Assembly (NCBI GenBank): GCA_003254925.1
Contig: QANZ01002469.1
Coordinates: 56,648-120,647, forward strand
Source: Chamaecrista fasciculata
Taxonomy: Eukaryota; Streptophyta; Magnoliopsida; Fabales; Fabaceae
Direction: 5' to 3'
Length of the DNA: 64,000 bases
Shown here: positions 33,230 to 44,555 of the stretch, one piece after another
How the letters are laid out: every line of letters begins with the position of its first letter
How positions within the stretch are numbered: position 1 is the stretch's first letter
The notes under the pieces: generated by a model
Told to the model about the DNA's origin: nothing
Databases searched by the model: none
Seen by the model: only the letters and a program-made list of their open reading frames with translations
Program-made: the position numbers and the translations under genes

Positions 33230-34611
33230 TTGCTAATCATACAATGATAGTAGTAAAATAAGATAAAACACAAAAAATGGAAAAAAAAAAAAAAAACAAA
33301 ATGATAAGCATCGCAAACAACCTAATTAATCAAGATTTATTAATCCTTCATATCAGGAGAGCCTACATATTGTCATGAAATAGAGGGATGAGAATAAATA
33401 GATAAAAGTATTCTTAATACATGTAAAATATGGGGTCAATTTCAAACGTACCCATTATCTATGGAAGACTCTTCTAAATTACAAGCACAAAAATTATCAA
33501 TGTATTGGAGGGTGAATTGGCCATGAGATTAGAAGATCAAAATGAAACTTTAAGACTATTTAGTCCTCTTTTAGTTTCCCTTCAGTGTGTCACCGCGTCT
33601 TCACCATCTTTCCTCTACCATGCGTTTGGCCGCTTGTAAAGTTTAAAAGAAATAAGACAACTTTGATGAAGAGAAAAGAATGTGATACTATAGCCTATTA
33701 GTTTCCCTTCAATATCGACTTTGAGAGATTCTTCCTCAATACCACAAAATGTATTCACATATGTACTATTGTCCAAATAGTAATCTAGCAAAGCACATGT
33801 TTAGTTGGCGGCCGAAATATAATTCTCAAATAATATGTGGAAGAAATAATATCTAACAAAAGTCAATATTGCAAAATAAAAAACATAATTATGAGTAAAA
33901 TGGAATTTATGACAATGATGCTTGGAACAACTTTGAAGCTATGGTAATATGTTATGAAGAAGGTAGAACTAAAAGCTGTTATCATACATTCATACTGCAT
34001 ATTGAAATGGAGAGTGTGGAGAGTCCAAATAAAAGCTTGGCATGCAAGGAGTGACGGAAATCACACTCCCCAAAATGTGAGATCATAATAGATAAAAAAC
34101 CAAGAATTGAAAATGAGGTAAAGATCAAAGCTGAAACAGCTTCTATGTTTATTTGTGCTTTTAGTTCTAAGATACCATTATGTTTCGGTCACTTCCTGAT
34201 GTTTTTGCTGCTTATTATTATATTTATATCAATATTATATAGAATTTACTTGCTATAGTATCTTGAATTGATTGTGTGAACACAATGTTGAACATGTGGC
34301 TGACACATTTCATTGTCATCTTCTTCTTCAATTTCTGATGTAGATTGATTTAATAAACTTGCAGGTTTGAGAATGCACTGAAATTGAAGAACAGGTATTC
34401 CCGAACTGCATGTGTTTGTTGGTTTCATATTAACCTTTAATATTTTTAGTACTTAAAATTTCATTGTCATCTTCTTCTTCAATCGAAGTCGAACAGGTAA
34501 TAGTTAAATATAAAATTTTATTTTTATATTACAAAAAACTCAAAAGTTACAAATAAAATATGGTAATTATATAAAAATTAATATATTGAATTGTTTGTTT
34601 ATTCTTTTATA
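33230..34611. other. AT-rich intergenic sequence
   Basis: No gene is seen. The phrase CATTGTCATCTTCTTCTTCAAT is repeated at about 34311 and 34460. The last 100 bases before the LTR element resemble the sequence at 36210-36300 beyond it, a local duplication of AT-rich DNA. Confidence 0.4.
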
Positions 34612-34616
34612 TCTAT

Positions 34617-35224
34617 TGATAAACTAGAAAATGGTAGCACTTACCTAGTTCACCGGTTGTGGGCTGCAAGAGCCAAGAGTCGAACAAAAACCTGCAAGAG
34701 CTTCACAGGGGGGCCCTGCGAAGAGTACTCCGACGCTCAAGTTAGTAAGAGAGTGATAGGAGAATAAGAGAATTCTGGAGTGTAAAGAGTAGCTAACCTT
34801 GAACTGCTGAGATGGGCTCTATTTATAGAGCAGGGGGGAGAGAGGTGGTCAGCGCGCGGGGCGGACCACGTGACCAGACACGATCTCCACCAGCGGAGAT
34901 GGTGGAGACCGAGATTTGCGGAGCAAGGCAATCGTGGGTGATTGCGTGTTACTTAGGACGACGGGCGCCAGGCAACTGGAGATCGTGGGTGTGAACAAGT
35001 CCGTAGCCCACGATCTCCCGCAGCGTGAATTGCGGAGCAAGGTAGTCGTGGATGACTACGTGTTATTTGGGGGGGGGCGTGCGCCAAGACCCTGGACGGA
35101 TCATGGATGCCCCTAACTGTGCAGAGGGCGCCCGATTGGCTCGAGGGCGCCTTGCAAGGTGTGGAGGGGAGAAGAGGCCCGGTTCGAGGGCCGTTTAGGC
35201 GTACGCCCAAATAGTGATGTATCA
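34617..35224 (-). repeat. LTR (left copy) of the coding-free element
   Basis: This LTR of 608 bases is bounded by TGATA/TATCA. Within it a subrepeat beginning GCGGAGCAAGG and followed by ATCGTGGGTGATTGCG (about 34917) recurs at about 35033 as GCGGAGCAAGG then AGTCGTGGATGACTACG. This is a diverged tandem block in the U3 part. Confidence 0.92.
34821..34827 (-). promoter_or_regulatory. LTR promoter TATA box
   Basis: The minus strand reads CTCTATAAATAGAGCCC, a textbook plant TATA box. An identical copy occurs in the second LTR near 35694-35700. It sets the likely transcription direction of the element to the minus strand. Confidence 0.75.
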
Positions 35225-35489
35225 CAAGTCCCTCCTTAAAGAAGCGGATGTGTGCGTCTGTTGCTTCATCAGGCGGGCGCTCAGAGAGGGGAGCGATCGA
35301 TGGGACCCACGCCGGGGGCGTGCACGTAGGTTAGATGGGCGCTCGGAGATGAAGCCTTGGAGGCAAAGCCTTGGCGGCCAGGCCATGGCTGCAGGGCCTT
35401 GGTGGCAACCCTTGGAGGCGGCCTCCGGTGGCAACCTGGGAGGGAAGGCCTCGGAGGCGTACGCCCAAAATGTGCAGTAGTACTAGGAA

Positions 35490-36098
35490 TGATAAACTAG
35501 AAAATGGTAGCACTTACCTAGTTCACCGGTTGTGGGCTGCAAGAGCCAAGAGTCGAACAAGAACCTGCAAGAGCTTCACAGGGGGGCCCTGCGAAGAGTA
35601 CTCCGACGCTCAAGTTAGTAAGAGAGTGATAGGAGAATAAGAGAATTCTGGAGTGTAAAGAGTAGCTAACCTTGAACTGCTGAGATGGGCTCTATTTATA
35701 GAGCAGGGGGGAGAGAGGTGGTCAGCGCGCGGGGCGGACCACGTGACTAGACACGATCTCCACCAGCGGAGATGGTGGAGACCGAGATTTGCGGAGCAAG
35801 GCAATCGTGGGTGATTGCGTGTTACTTAGGACGGCGGGCGCCAGGCAACTGGAGATCGTGGGTGTGAACAAGTCCGTAGCCCACGATCTCCCGCAGCGTG
35901 AATTGCGGAGCAAGGTAGTCGTGGATGACTACGTGTTATTTGGGGGGGGGGCGTGCGCCAAGACCCTGGACGGATCATGGCTGCCCCTAACTGTGCAGAG
36001 GGCGCCCGATTAGCTCGAGGGCGCCTTGCAAGGTGTGGAGGGGAGAAGAGGCCCGGTTCGAGGGCCGTTTAGGCGTACGCCCAAATAGTGATGTATCA
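35490..36098 (-). repeat. LTR (right copy) of the coding-free element
   Basis: This LTR of 609 bases is near-identical to the left copy. Differences seen include AACAAGAACC for AACAAAAACC, GACTAGACAC for GACCAGACAC, GGCTGCCCC for GGATGCCCC and GATTAGCTCG for GATTGGCTCG. Confidence 0.92.
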
Positions 36099-36103
36099 TC
36101 TAT

Positions 36104-36585
36104 TATTAAAGTTATTAGCTTTTCCTATCATAATCAAGAATTACAAGATAATAATCGATCATTAAACCTATTGATGTATGGTTTAAATTTAATTAGTCCA
36201 ATCAGAATCAAGCTGGAAATAATTAAATATATAATTTTAATTTTATATAGCAAAAAATTCAGCCTAAAAATAAAGTATAATAATTATATAAAAAAAAACT
36301 AAAATACTACAAATAAAATATAATAATTAATAGACTAATTAATATTGATAATTGATAGGCTAGGTTTTATATTTCTCTAGGATTAGAACTACTTAGAGCA
36401 TGTTTGGATTAAAGTTAGGAGTTAAAGGATGATAAAGGAAGGAGCGAGTTTGTAAAGGAGAATTAAAAGATTTAGTTATGTAATTTGACCGATTATTTAC
36501 TTTGATTGTATATGATTATGGTTTTAAAGTTCAATCAATGAGTTTTATGTTTTCTCTTTCTTTGTGTAACCACTAATTTTGGGAG
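36104..36585. other. AT-rich flank of the LTR element
   Basis: No gene is seen. GAGCATGTTTGGATT at about 36395 resembles a Tourist-type MITE end, but its partner is not found. Confidence 0.35.
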
Positions 36586-36589
36586 GCTC

Positions 36590-36940
36590 CAGGTGTTATT
36601 GGAGAGATGGCTGGAGCTAGTCTCAGGTTTCATTCAAGTGATGACATTTATAGGGGTTTACATGCTGATGATGAATTGGTTGGGGAAAGTATAGTTGTTT
36701 TAGTAAATATTGATTTTATAGTTGACATTTTTTTCAATTATTATATGAATGATGACATGCTTTTATTAATTATGTTGAATGCATAGTTTACTTATTTATA
36801 GTTTCACCTAATCCTATACCCAATGGGGAGGAGGCTCTAGGTGTTAATGGAAAGATGGTTGGAGTTGGTCCCAGTTCTCATCCGGGTGATGACTTTGACA
36901 ACCGTTTTCATGCTAATGATGAAGTAGTTGGGGAAGGTAC
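36590..36940 (+). pseudogene. Duplicated exon-like unit of unknown family
   Basis: Two open stretches about 240 bases apart encode related peptides: APGVIGEMAGASLRFHSSDD (about 36595) and ALGVNGKMVGVGPSSHPGDD (about 36834). Both continue with a HADDELVGE / HANDEVVGE-like end and are followed by GT donors and near-identical intron-like sequence (TTTAGTAAATATTGATTTTA, then TAGTTGACATTTTTT). This looks like a tandem exon duplication in a decayed gene or transposon. I do not recognise the family. Confidence 0.45.
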
Positions 36941-39197
36941 ATTTGTTGTAGTAAATATCCATTTTGTAGTTGACATTTTTTCAATTACTAGTGGTGTTCC
37001 CGTGTGTTGCACGCATTATATTAATTAATTTATTTATATTATGTATTAATTTAGAAAAGAGTTAAATTTTCATATTAATCCCTCAAAGTTAGACAAATTT
37101 CTTAGATGATTTGATCTATCTAATAGAAACATTAAGGAACTTATTTGATTTTTTTTCCCTAACAACAATTTTATCTTTTTAAATTCCAAAAAATTTTAAA
37201 ACATGTATGATATGGTTGTTTTATTCAAAACATTATTTTACATTAGAAGATTAAAAAAGAGACGTTTGAGAGAGAAATCTTTCCAATTCATTTATTAAGA
37301 GATGTTTGAGAGACAAATCTTTTGCATATATCTTTTAAAAAATATATATGCAAACACAATCCGAAATCCCATCATCCATATATATATATATATTTCAATA
37401 AAATATATATATGTAGACCCTAGAATATTTTCAAAATTTCATACGGTTGCTTTAAAATTGGAGTGATCATTTGAAAATTCTAATGATATAGGCATAGAAA
37501 AGAATATTGTAAACGTATCCAAAATTTCTTTCATCATCTTTGAATTGAAGCATTGACCAAGTTATATCTAGTTGTGTTTTTTTTTATCTAATATTATTTT
37601 TATAATGTTGCACTTTAAATTCATATAAACTGTTTAATTCTTGCACAAGGTAATTTTGATTTTCTGAATTATGCCTACATCACATAAACTTCAATACACT
37701 GATTGATTGAGTTGGCCAAAAAAAAATACACTGATTGATTGTTGTTTGACATACACTCAGAAGATTAATTTCATGTAGACCGGAAAAGTAATGGAATTAT
37801 GATCATTTGTTGTGGTTAACCATAAGCAAAATAATTTAATTTTAGATAATGCTAATTTTGATTGTCATATGGGTAAGAAAAAAAATGGATGGGCAATGTA
37901 GGAAAAACACATTTCTACGAATACTAATTGTAAACTATATATATAACATTTGCCATATAATGATTTTTGAAAATTTAGGTTACAAAGTAGGGAGAATGGT
38001 CTAAAGTAAGACCTAGATACAATTCAATATAATACTAAACTTAGTATGTTTAAACTAATATAATGTTCAAATTAAATTACTTATTACCTTGTTTCTTTTG
38101 AATCTCTTTCTTCAATGTTTGAATAGTGACATCTAATTCTTGTAGTGTGGACTTGAATACAAAACTTGGTAAACCTATAAAATCTTTTTATAAATGCATA
38201 GCTTTGAAAACAATACATGTATCATGTATGCATAAAAAGAAATAAAAATTACTTTGGATAATCACCAATAATAGTTGAAGAAAAGACTTGAACATGCGCT
38301 CCCTCAATGCTTCTTTGAACACATATGAAACTGATGAAAACAACAATCAAAACAGAACATTAGCACGCAATAGCATTAGGAGATAAATTATAAATATGAT
38401 ATATATGTAAAATGCACTATAATCTCATCAATCTTAAATCTATTAACAAAAACGTAATAATTTTCAACACTTCTAAAATATTAAGTGAAAATTGATAAAA
38501 TATGAGAAACTAACAATTTATGGAAGCAAAACCGACAAACAAAAAGGTCAAACTCAGATCATATCAAGGCAACCACTAAAATCCATTCAAAATATTGAAA
38601 ACATAACAGAGTATAACCTAAGAGGAAAACATATTTGTGTAAACTTTCATAATGTTTTCCACTTCCTTCTCCTGAGAGTATTCAGATTTCTGAATATTTC
38701 ATTTTAAAATCAGATAAAAAGACTTACAATCCATAAACATGCCCATCATGGGTGTAATGTTATAGATTGAGCACCAGAAAAGTTTTGCACCACACCAACA
38801 CCTGAAGCTGAACCCAAATATACATACTGCTAGTACCTGCAACAACGTCTCAATTACACCCATTTGCACCTGACCCTTCATCATAATATGACAGCCAAGC
38901 ACTTCATGCAGAATTGAAACCAGTTGAAAAATATACTTTTTTTTTTAGACAAAAAATATATATTGTTAATAATTATAGTAAGATATAATGATTTCAATTA
39001 AAATAAGGGGCAAAAATATTTTTAAGAAACAATCAGGAATTCATGTAAACATTTTAAATTTTACATTTTGAGAAAAACCCAATATACCCTCTAATTCAAC
39101 AGTCGCAACTATTAAAGTTTAATAGACATATAAGGTGAGAACAGAGAACTTATAGTAACCTTCTTTAATATCGTGCAGTACCAACTTTTGGAAGAAA
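36941..39197. other. Intergenic sequence left of the gypsy element
   Basis: No supported gene. ACTAGTGGTGTTCCCGTGTG, then TTGCACGC, at about 36987 resembles a Helitron 5' tip, and a similar one is at the window's right edge. No matching 3' end with hairpin and CTRR was found, so this is only a suggestion. The rest is AT-rich, with a short TA repeat near 37380. Confidence 0.4.
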
Positions 39198-39202
39198 TAA
39201 GT

Positions 39203-39596
39203 TGTCATGAATGACCATGATGGCAGTACACGTAAAAAAATTGATGAGTCACTAGCTGAGGGAGAAGGTGACTTTGCTGTGGGACAGGTGGCAGTCAATG
39301 AGCAAAATGCAGGACCACAAGCTGTGAGGCGCAGTGGTAGGATGAAAAAGCCAACCTGGAAAGTGAGGAGCAATGATTGATAACGACATGATTGGAAAAT
39401 GATGGAACCTGTATTGTATTGTGTGAACATTCCCTCTGTCTGATTCTCTCTCCCCTGCTCCTACTTCTCTCTTGTGGTTCTATATTCTGTATTTCTCTTA
39501 AGACTATTATTTTCCTTGCACTGGCTTGTATTTCGAATTCTGGGTTTAATTTGATTTTTCCAGTTGTTGTTTATTCATTGTTATTTGCCTATAACA
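39203..39596 (+). repeat. 5' LTR of the gypsy element
   Basis: This 394-base LTR runs TGTCATGA to CTATAACA. It contains a copy of the coding end of the polyprotein, including the stop (TGATTGA near 39375), because the reading frame extends into the 3' LTR. Confidence 0.95.
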
Positions 39597-39599
39597 ATC

Positions 39600-39617
39600 T
39601 GGTGCTTTCATTGAGAG
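39600..39617 (+). other. Primer-binding site of the gypsy element
   Basis: TGGTGCTTTCATTGAGAG lies three bases after the 5' LTR. The TGG start pairs with the CCA end of a tRNA, and similar sites are common in plant gypsy elements. Confidence 0.8.
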
Positions 39618-39630
39618 ACTAAAACTCTCC

Positions 39631-42600
39631 ATGGCTGACGACGACCGAGTCAAGGAGCTTGCTGCCCACATGGAAAAACTTGTCGATCTTTTGGAACGAC
39701 GAGACACAGAACAGGGCAAAAGGATGGAACGCCTAGAAACAGCTTTAGACACCATAGCTCGATCTATGACAGCACCTTCACCGGTTCTGGAGAAGATGAA
39801 AATGCCAGTGGCGCCGGCATCCCCTGTTGCAGCGGCCTCTTCTGTGCAATATGGTGATACTTCATCTGCAATGCATCACCCACAACCACAGACGACTCAA
39901 TATCAACCATTTCAGACAAAGAACGTGAAGATTGATTTTCCACGATTCGATGGAACTGAACCTCACGACTGGATATTTAAAGCAGAGCAATTCTTCGAGT
40001 ACTACTTGACCCCTGACGACCAACGTATGACTATTGCATCGGTGCATATGGATGGCATCGTTGTGCCTTGGTTCCAAATGATGAAGCGAAAAAATGAGAT
40101 TCCCAACTGGGCAGCTTTGACAGCAGCTATGGAAGATGAGTTTGGACCATCACAGTACGAAGCTCCGCGAGCCAAGCTATTTAAACTCAGTCAAGTGACC
40201 TCTGTGAAAGATTATCACAGGCAGTTTCTAGTGCTAGCGAACCGAGCTGAAGGTCTATCGGATGATGCTGTTATGGACTGCTTTATTAGTGGTCTGAAAC
40301 CAGACCTTCGACGGGATGTTTTGGCACAAGGACCAACCACGCTCAGGAATGTTGTGGCCTTAGCAAAGTTATATGACGAAAAAGGGGGTTGGGGAGTAGG
40401 TAGCAACAGACCTCGGCAACATACCAACAGCTACACCTCCCATGCTCCATTGTTGTTGGGACCTGCAACTTCATCCAGTCAAAAAACTGTGCCGAAAACG
40501 GGGTTACCACCGCTATTACCTACACCAAAGACCACACCGATTGCGCCAGTAAAACGGATGACAGCAGCGGAGATGCAACTGAGACGAGAGAAAGGGTTAT
40601 GTTACACATGTGATGAGAAATTCTCTCTCAGTCACAAGTGCCCGAATAAACACTATTATGTGCTACAGATGGACGAGGTGGAGCCAGAGATCACCGAACC
40701 AGATTCGTCGGAGTTGAGGGAGGAGACGCTGGAACAACAGTCGGAGCACCATTTGTCTTTTAATGCCCTGAGTGGTGATACAGCCGCCGGCACGATTCGA
40801 TTCACCGGATCAATAGGTGGACAACAAGTTCAGATTCTCCTTGATGGTGGAAGTTCGGATAAATTTATTCAACCCCGTTTGGTAAAGTCCTTGAAGATTC
40901 CAGCGGAGACTGCTCCTCCGTTCAGGGTGCTTGTCAGAAACGGCAGTTATCTCCAGGGGAACGCTAGGGTTCGTGACTTGGATCTGAACATTCAAGGGAA
41001 CCGAGTTCGCATATCGGCCCATGTCCTTCCAGTCACAGGGTCCGATATTGTCTTGGGTGCTACCTGGCTGGCCACACTTGGGCCGCACATAGCAGACTAT
41101 AAGGCCGGATCCATTAAGTTTTACTCCCAGGATCATTTTGTCACGTTGGTGGGAGATAAAGGGCCCAAGGCCCAAGAGGCGGAGTATAACCACTTGAAGC
41201 GAATTTGTAACACGCACTCAATTGCTGAGTTGTATACTATGCAATGGGCCACTGACGAGGGGACCAATACTTCTGCAGACTTAGTTCCCAACTCGGTTCC
41301 TGAAGATATGGCTAAATTACTTAGGGCCCATTCATCTGTGTTTGAAATGCCACGTGGGCTCCCCCCCCCCCCCCCCCCNCCCCCCCCCCCCCCCCAAGGG
41401 GCTTATGACCATCGCATCATCATCCCTTCCGATGTTCCACCCGTAAAAGTGAAACCATACCGCTATCCCTTCGCGAAGAAGGATGCGATAGAACAAATAG
41501 TTCAAGAAATGTTATCGGAGGGAATCATTCAACCCAGTTCGAACCCTTTTTCAGCACCGGTCATACTTGTCAAAAAGAAAGACGGAACGTGGCGATTTTG
41601 CACAGATTACAGAGCTCTCAACGCTGTGACGGTGAAGGACAGTTTTCCCATTCCGACCGTTGATGAGTTATTGGATGAACTACACGGCGCCATTTTCTTC
41701 TCCAAGTTGGATCTGAGGTCAGGATATCATCAGATTTTAGTGCATCCTGAAGACCGGCACAAAACGACTTTTAGAACGCATCAAGGCCATTACGAATGGC
41801 TAGTCATGCCATTTGGACTCACGAATGCTCCGGCCACCTTTCAGGCACTCATGAATGATGTCTTCCGACCATTTTTGCGCTAATTTGTACTCGTCTTCTT
41901 CGACAACATTTTGGTTTACAGCGGAGATTGGGCATCTCATTTACAGCATTTGGAGTGTGTTCTGGGCAAATTAGTGGAACATCGTTTATATGCCAAGATC
42001 ACGAAATGCTCCTTTGGTCAGCGAAAGATCGAATATCTGGGACATGTAGTTTCAGAGATGGGGGTAGAAATGGGCCCAACGAAGGTGTCGGCAATCATGA
42101 GTTGGGAAGTGCCAAAGACAGTGAAACTCTTGAGAGGATTTCTTGGTCTGACTGGGTATTACAGACGCTTTATAAAAGATTACTCCCTCATTGCCGGGTC
42201 ATTGACGGATCTGTTAAAAAAAGAAGCTTTCATTTGGAATGACGAGGCACAAGCAGCTTTTGTTCGGCTCAAGGAATGTGTAACCACAGCACCAGTTCTT
42301 TCCCTTCCAGACTTTTCAAAAATGTTCTATGTCGATATGGATGCTTCCGGAGTGGGCATTGGGGCAGTACTCAGCCAAGACAAACATCCAATAACCTTCT
42401 TCTCCAAGAAAATACCCAACAAGATGCAGAAACGATCGGCGTACGCTCGCGAGATGATGGCCATCACCGAAGCAGTTGCAAAATTCAGGCACTATTTGTT
42501 TGGACATTACTTCATCATTAGAACAGATCAACAAAGCCTTCCTCACTTAACTGATCAGACCATCCAAACGCCTGAACAAGAAGAATGGCTGCCGAAATTA

Positions 42601-44332
42601 ATGGGGTTCCGTTTCTCAATTGAATACAAACCGGGAAAATCTAATGTTGTTGCGGACGCTCTGTCTCGTTCCTTTTTCATGGCAAAATCCTCTCCATCTT
42701 TTGCGATTTTAGACGAAATCCAACGAGTGGTAGCTGATGACCACGAATTGACAACAATCAAGAAGGAGTGCATGGAAGATCCAACCAAGCATCCCTTGTA
42801 CTCTGTTCGCAATGGAATCCTTTGCCGACGTAACAGAGTGGTGGTGCCATCGGCGGCCAAGGACATTCAACAAAAATTTCTCCTGGAATTCCATTCATCT
42901 CCAATCGGGGGACATGCGGGTAATATTCGAACTTTGAGCAGAATTGCAGCTAACTTCTTTTGGCCTTCAATGAAGGAAGATGTCTGTCGCTTTGTACAAG
43001 AATGCCCTGTTTGTCAACAGGCAAAACACGTGCAGCTGCACCCGGCGGGGTTGTTGCAACCTCTTCCCATCCCTCAACAAATATGGGAGGATGTTTCCAT
43101 GGATTTCGTCACTGGTTTGCCTACGTCGAAGGGTTGTCAAGTGATCTTAGTGGTGGTGGATCGGTTATCGAAGTACGCGCATTTTGCCACTCTGAAAACA
43201 GGATTCACAAGTCAGCAAGTGGCCGAGAAGTTCTTTGAGATTGTTGTCAAGTTGCATGGCCTTCCAACAACCATTGTCTCCGATCGTGACCGGGTGTTCA
43301 CCAGTGCTTTTTGGCGGCATCTATGGAGGTTACAAGGCTCTACACTGCACGAGTTCCGCCTATCACCCTCAAACTGACGGACAGTCCGAAGTAGTTAATA
43401 AAAGTCTGGAAATGTATCTTCGGTGTTATGTTTATGACAATCCTCGAGTTTGGGCACACTACTTGGGTTGGGCAGAGTTATGGTATAATACCGCCACTCA
43501 CACTTCAACCGGAATCACACCTTTTTGTGCAGTTTATGGAAGGGATCCCCCAACCATCCTGCGTTATGTTCCTAGTGCTGGAGACCCACTGGATATTCGT
43601 GAGCAACTCTGCACTCGAGACCAACTACTCAACCGTCTGAAGGAGCATCTGCAGCGGTCTCAAGAACGCATGAAGCGGTTTGCGGATCGACAACGACGAG
43701 AGCTCGAGTTCGACATTGGTGACATGGTCTTGGTGCGTTTACAGCCATACCGACAACACTCGGTACAACTCCGACGAAATCACAAACTCAGCTTACGATA
43801 TTTTGGTCCGTTTGCAGTGATAGAGAAAGTGGGACAAGTAGCATATCGATTGAAGCTTCCTGACACACCTCGAATCCATGATGTATTCCATGTCTCACAG
43901 TTAAAGCCTTACAAAGGAGATTCCACTGATCAGTATGTTCCCTTACCTCTTCTCACTAATGACGTTGGTCCTATTATATCGCCGGTGGCAGTGCGAGGAA
44001 TATGTCGCGTCCTGGTCGGGAACTCTGAAGAAACCCAGGTGCTCATACAGTGGGATACTGGAGTATCATCTACATGGGAAGCTGTTGCAGACATCAAGGC
44101 TCAATATCCGACCTTTGACCTTGAGGTCAAGGTCCTTGCTAATGGGGAAGGTATTGTCATGAATGACCATGATGGCAGTACACGTAAAAAAATTGATGAG
44201 TCACTAGCTGAGGGAGAAGGTGACTTGGCTGTGGGACAGGTGGCAGTCGATGAGCAAAATGCAGGACCACAAGCTGTGAGGCGCAGTGGTAGGATGAAAA
44301 AGTCAACCTGGAAAGTGAGGAGCAATGATTGA
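39631..44332 (+). pseudogene. gag-pol polyprotein of the gypsy element (stop, mutated RT, frameshift)
   Basis: The frame opens at ATG 39631. Seen in order: gag with a WFQMMKRKNEIPNW core; a zinc knuckle CYTCDEKFSLSHKC; a protease with ILLDGGSSDKFIQ (the DGGS form known in many plant gypsy elements); RT ([23 protein letters not shown]); RNase H (VDMDASGVGIGAVL, TDQQSL, DALSR); integrase (HHCC zinc site, then DFVTGLPTS and VSDRDRVFTSAFW); and a chromodomain-like end (VLIQWDTGVSSTWEAV). Defects: TAA at 41881-41883 where RT normally continues; the catalytic box reads FFDN and not FFDD; and a frame change after about 43360 separates STLH from TSSAYHPQTDG. The last roughly 59 codons lie inside the 3' LTR. 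It is not translated as a whole. Confidence 0.93.
41358..41395. other. Poly-C tract with an unknown base (likely assembly artefact)
   Basis: A run of about 35 C around one N sits where related polyproteins have a short Pro-rich linker before the RT. The run keeps the frame, but its length is implausible and it probably marks a sequencing or gap-fill error. Confidence 0.7.
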
Positions 44333-44550
44333 TAACGGCATGATTGGAAAATGATGGAACCTGTATTGTATTGTGTGAACATTCCCTCTGTCTGATTCTC
44401 TCTCCCCTGCTCCTACTTCTCTCTTCTGTGGTTCTATATTCTGTATTTCTCTTAAGACTATTATTTTCCTTGCACTGGCTTGTATTTTGAATTCTAGGTT
44501 TGATTTGATTTTTCCAGTTGCTGTTTATTCATTGTTATTTGCCTATAACA
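44155..44550 (+). repeat. 3' LTR of the gypsy element
   Basis: This 396-base LTR is about 98% like the 5' LTR (CTCTCTTCTGTGG here, CTCTCTTGTGG there). It encodes the last residues of the polyprotein, from MNDHDGSTRKK to WKVRSND and the stop. Confidence 0.95.
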
Positions 44551-44555
44551 TAAGT

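Larger units (their letters stand above)
34617..36098 (-). mobile_element. Young coding-free LTR retrotransposon (TRIM-like, GC-rich LTRs)
   Basis: Two almost identical LTRs (34617-35224 and 35490-36098) flank only 265 bases of internal DNA. Both LTRs run from TGATA to TATCA, and TCTAT flanks the whole at 34612-34616 and 36099-36103, a perfect 5-bp target duplication. By eye the LTRs differ by five substitutions and one G-run length change (about 0.8%), so insertion is recent. The minus orientation is inferred from a TATAAATAG box and from a purine-rich AAGGAGGGACTTG just before the minus-strand 3' LTR. No gag or pol is encoded. No TGG-starting primer-binding site follows either LTR. The GC-rich sequence contrasts with its surroundings. 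Confidence 0.92.
39203..44550 (+). mobile_element. Ty3/gypsy LTR retrotransposon, nearly complete but defective
   Basis: LTRs at 39203-39596 and 44155-44550 begin TGTCATGA and end TATAACA. TAAGT flanks the element at 39198-39202 and 44551-44555, a perfect 5-bp target duplication. The LTRs differ by about eight substitutions and a 2-base indel (about 2%), so it is fairly young but older than the element at 34.6 kb. A primer-binding site follows the left LTR, and a purine-rich AATGGGGAAGG precedes the right one. Between them lies gag-protease-RT-RNase H-integrase with a chromodomain-like tail. Three defects (see the polyprotein entry) make it non-autonomous. Confidence 0.96.

Noticed and set aside
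32605-33261. 218-codon open frame as a Pro/Leu-rich protein gene
   Set aside because: It reads through a CT microsatellite, a captured F-box fragment in the wrong frame, and a transposon end.
34737-35804. Repeated open frames inside the GC-rich LTRs
   Set aside because: They occur on both strands in the repeated LTR only because GC-rich DNA has few stops. No known domain is seen.
41358-41395. Poly-C run as a real polyproline insertion in the gypsy polyprotein
   Set aside because: It contains an N and is far longer than the linker in related elements, so an assembly error is the simpler explanation.
44101-44382. Minus-strand frames common to both gypsy LTRs as an accessory gene
   Set aside because: They are antisense to the polyprotein end and are present twice only because the LTR is duplicated.
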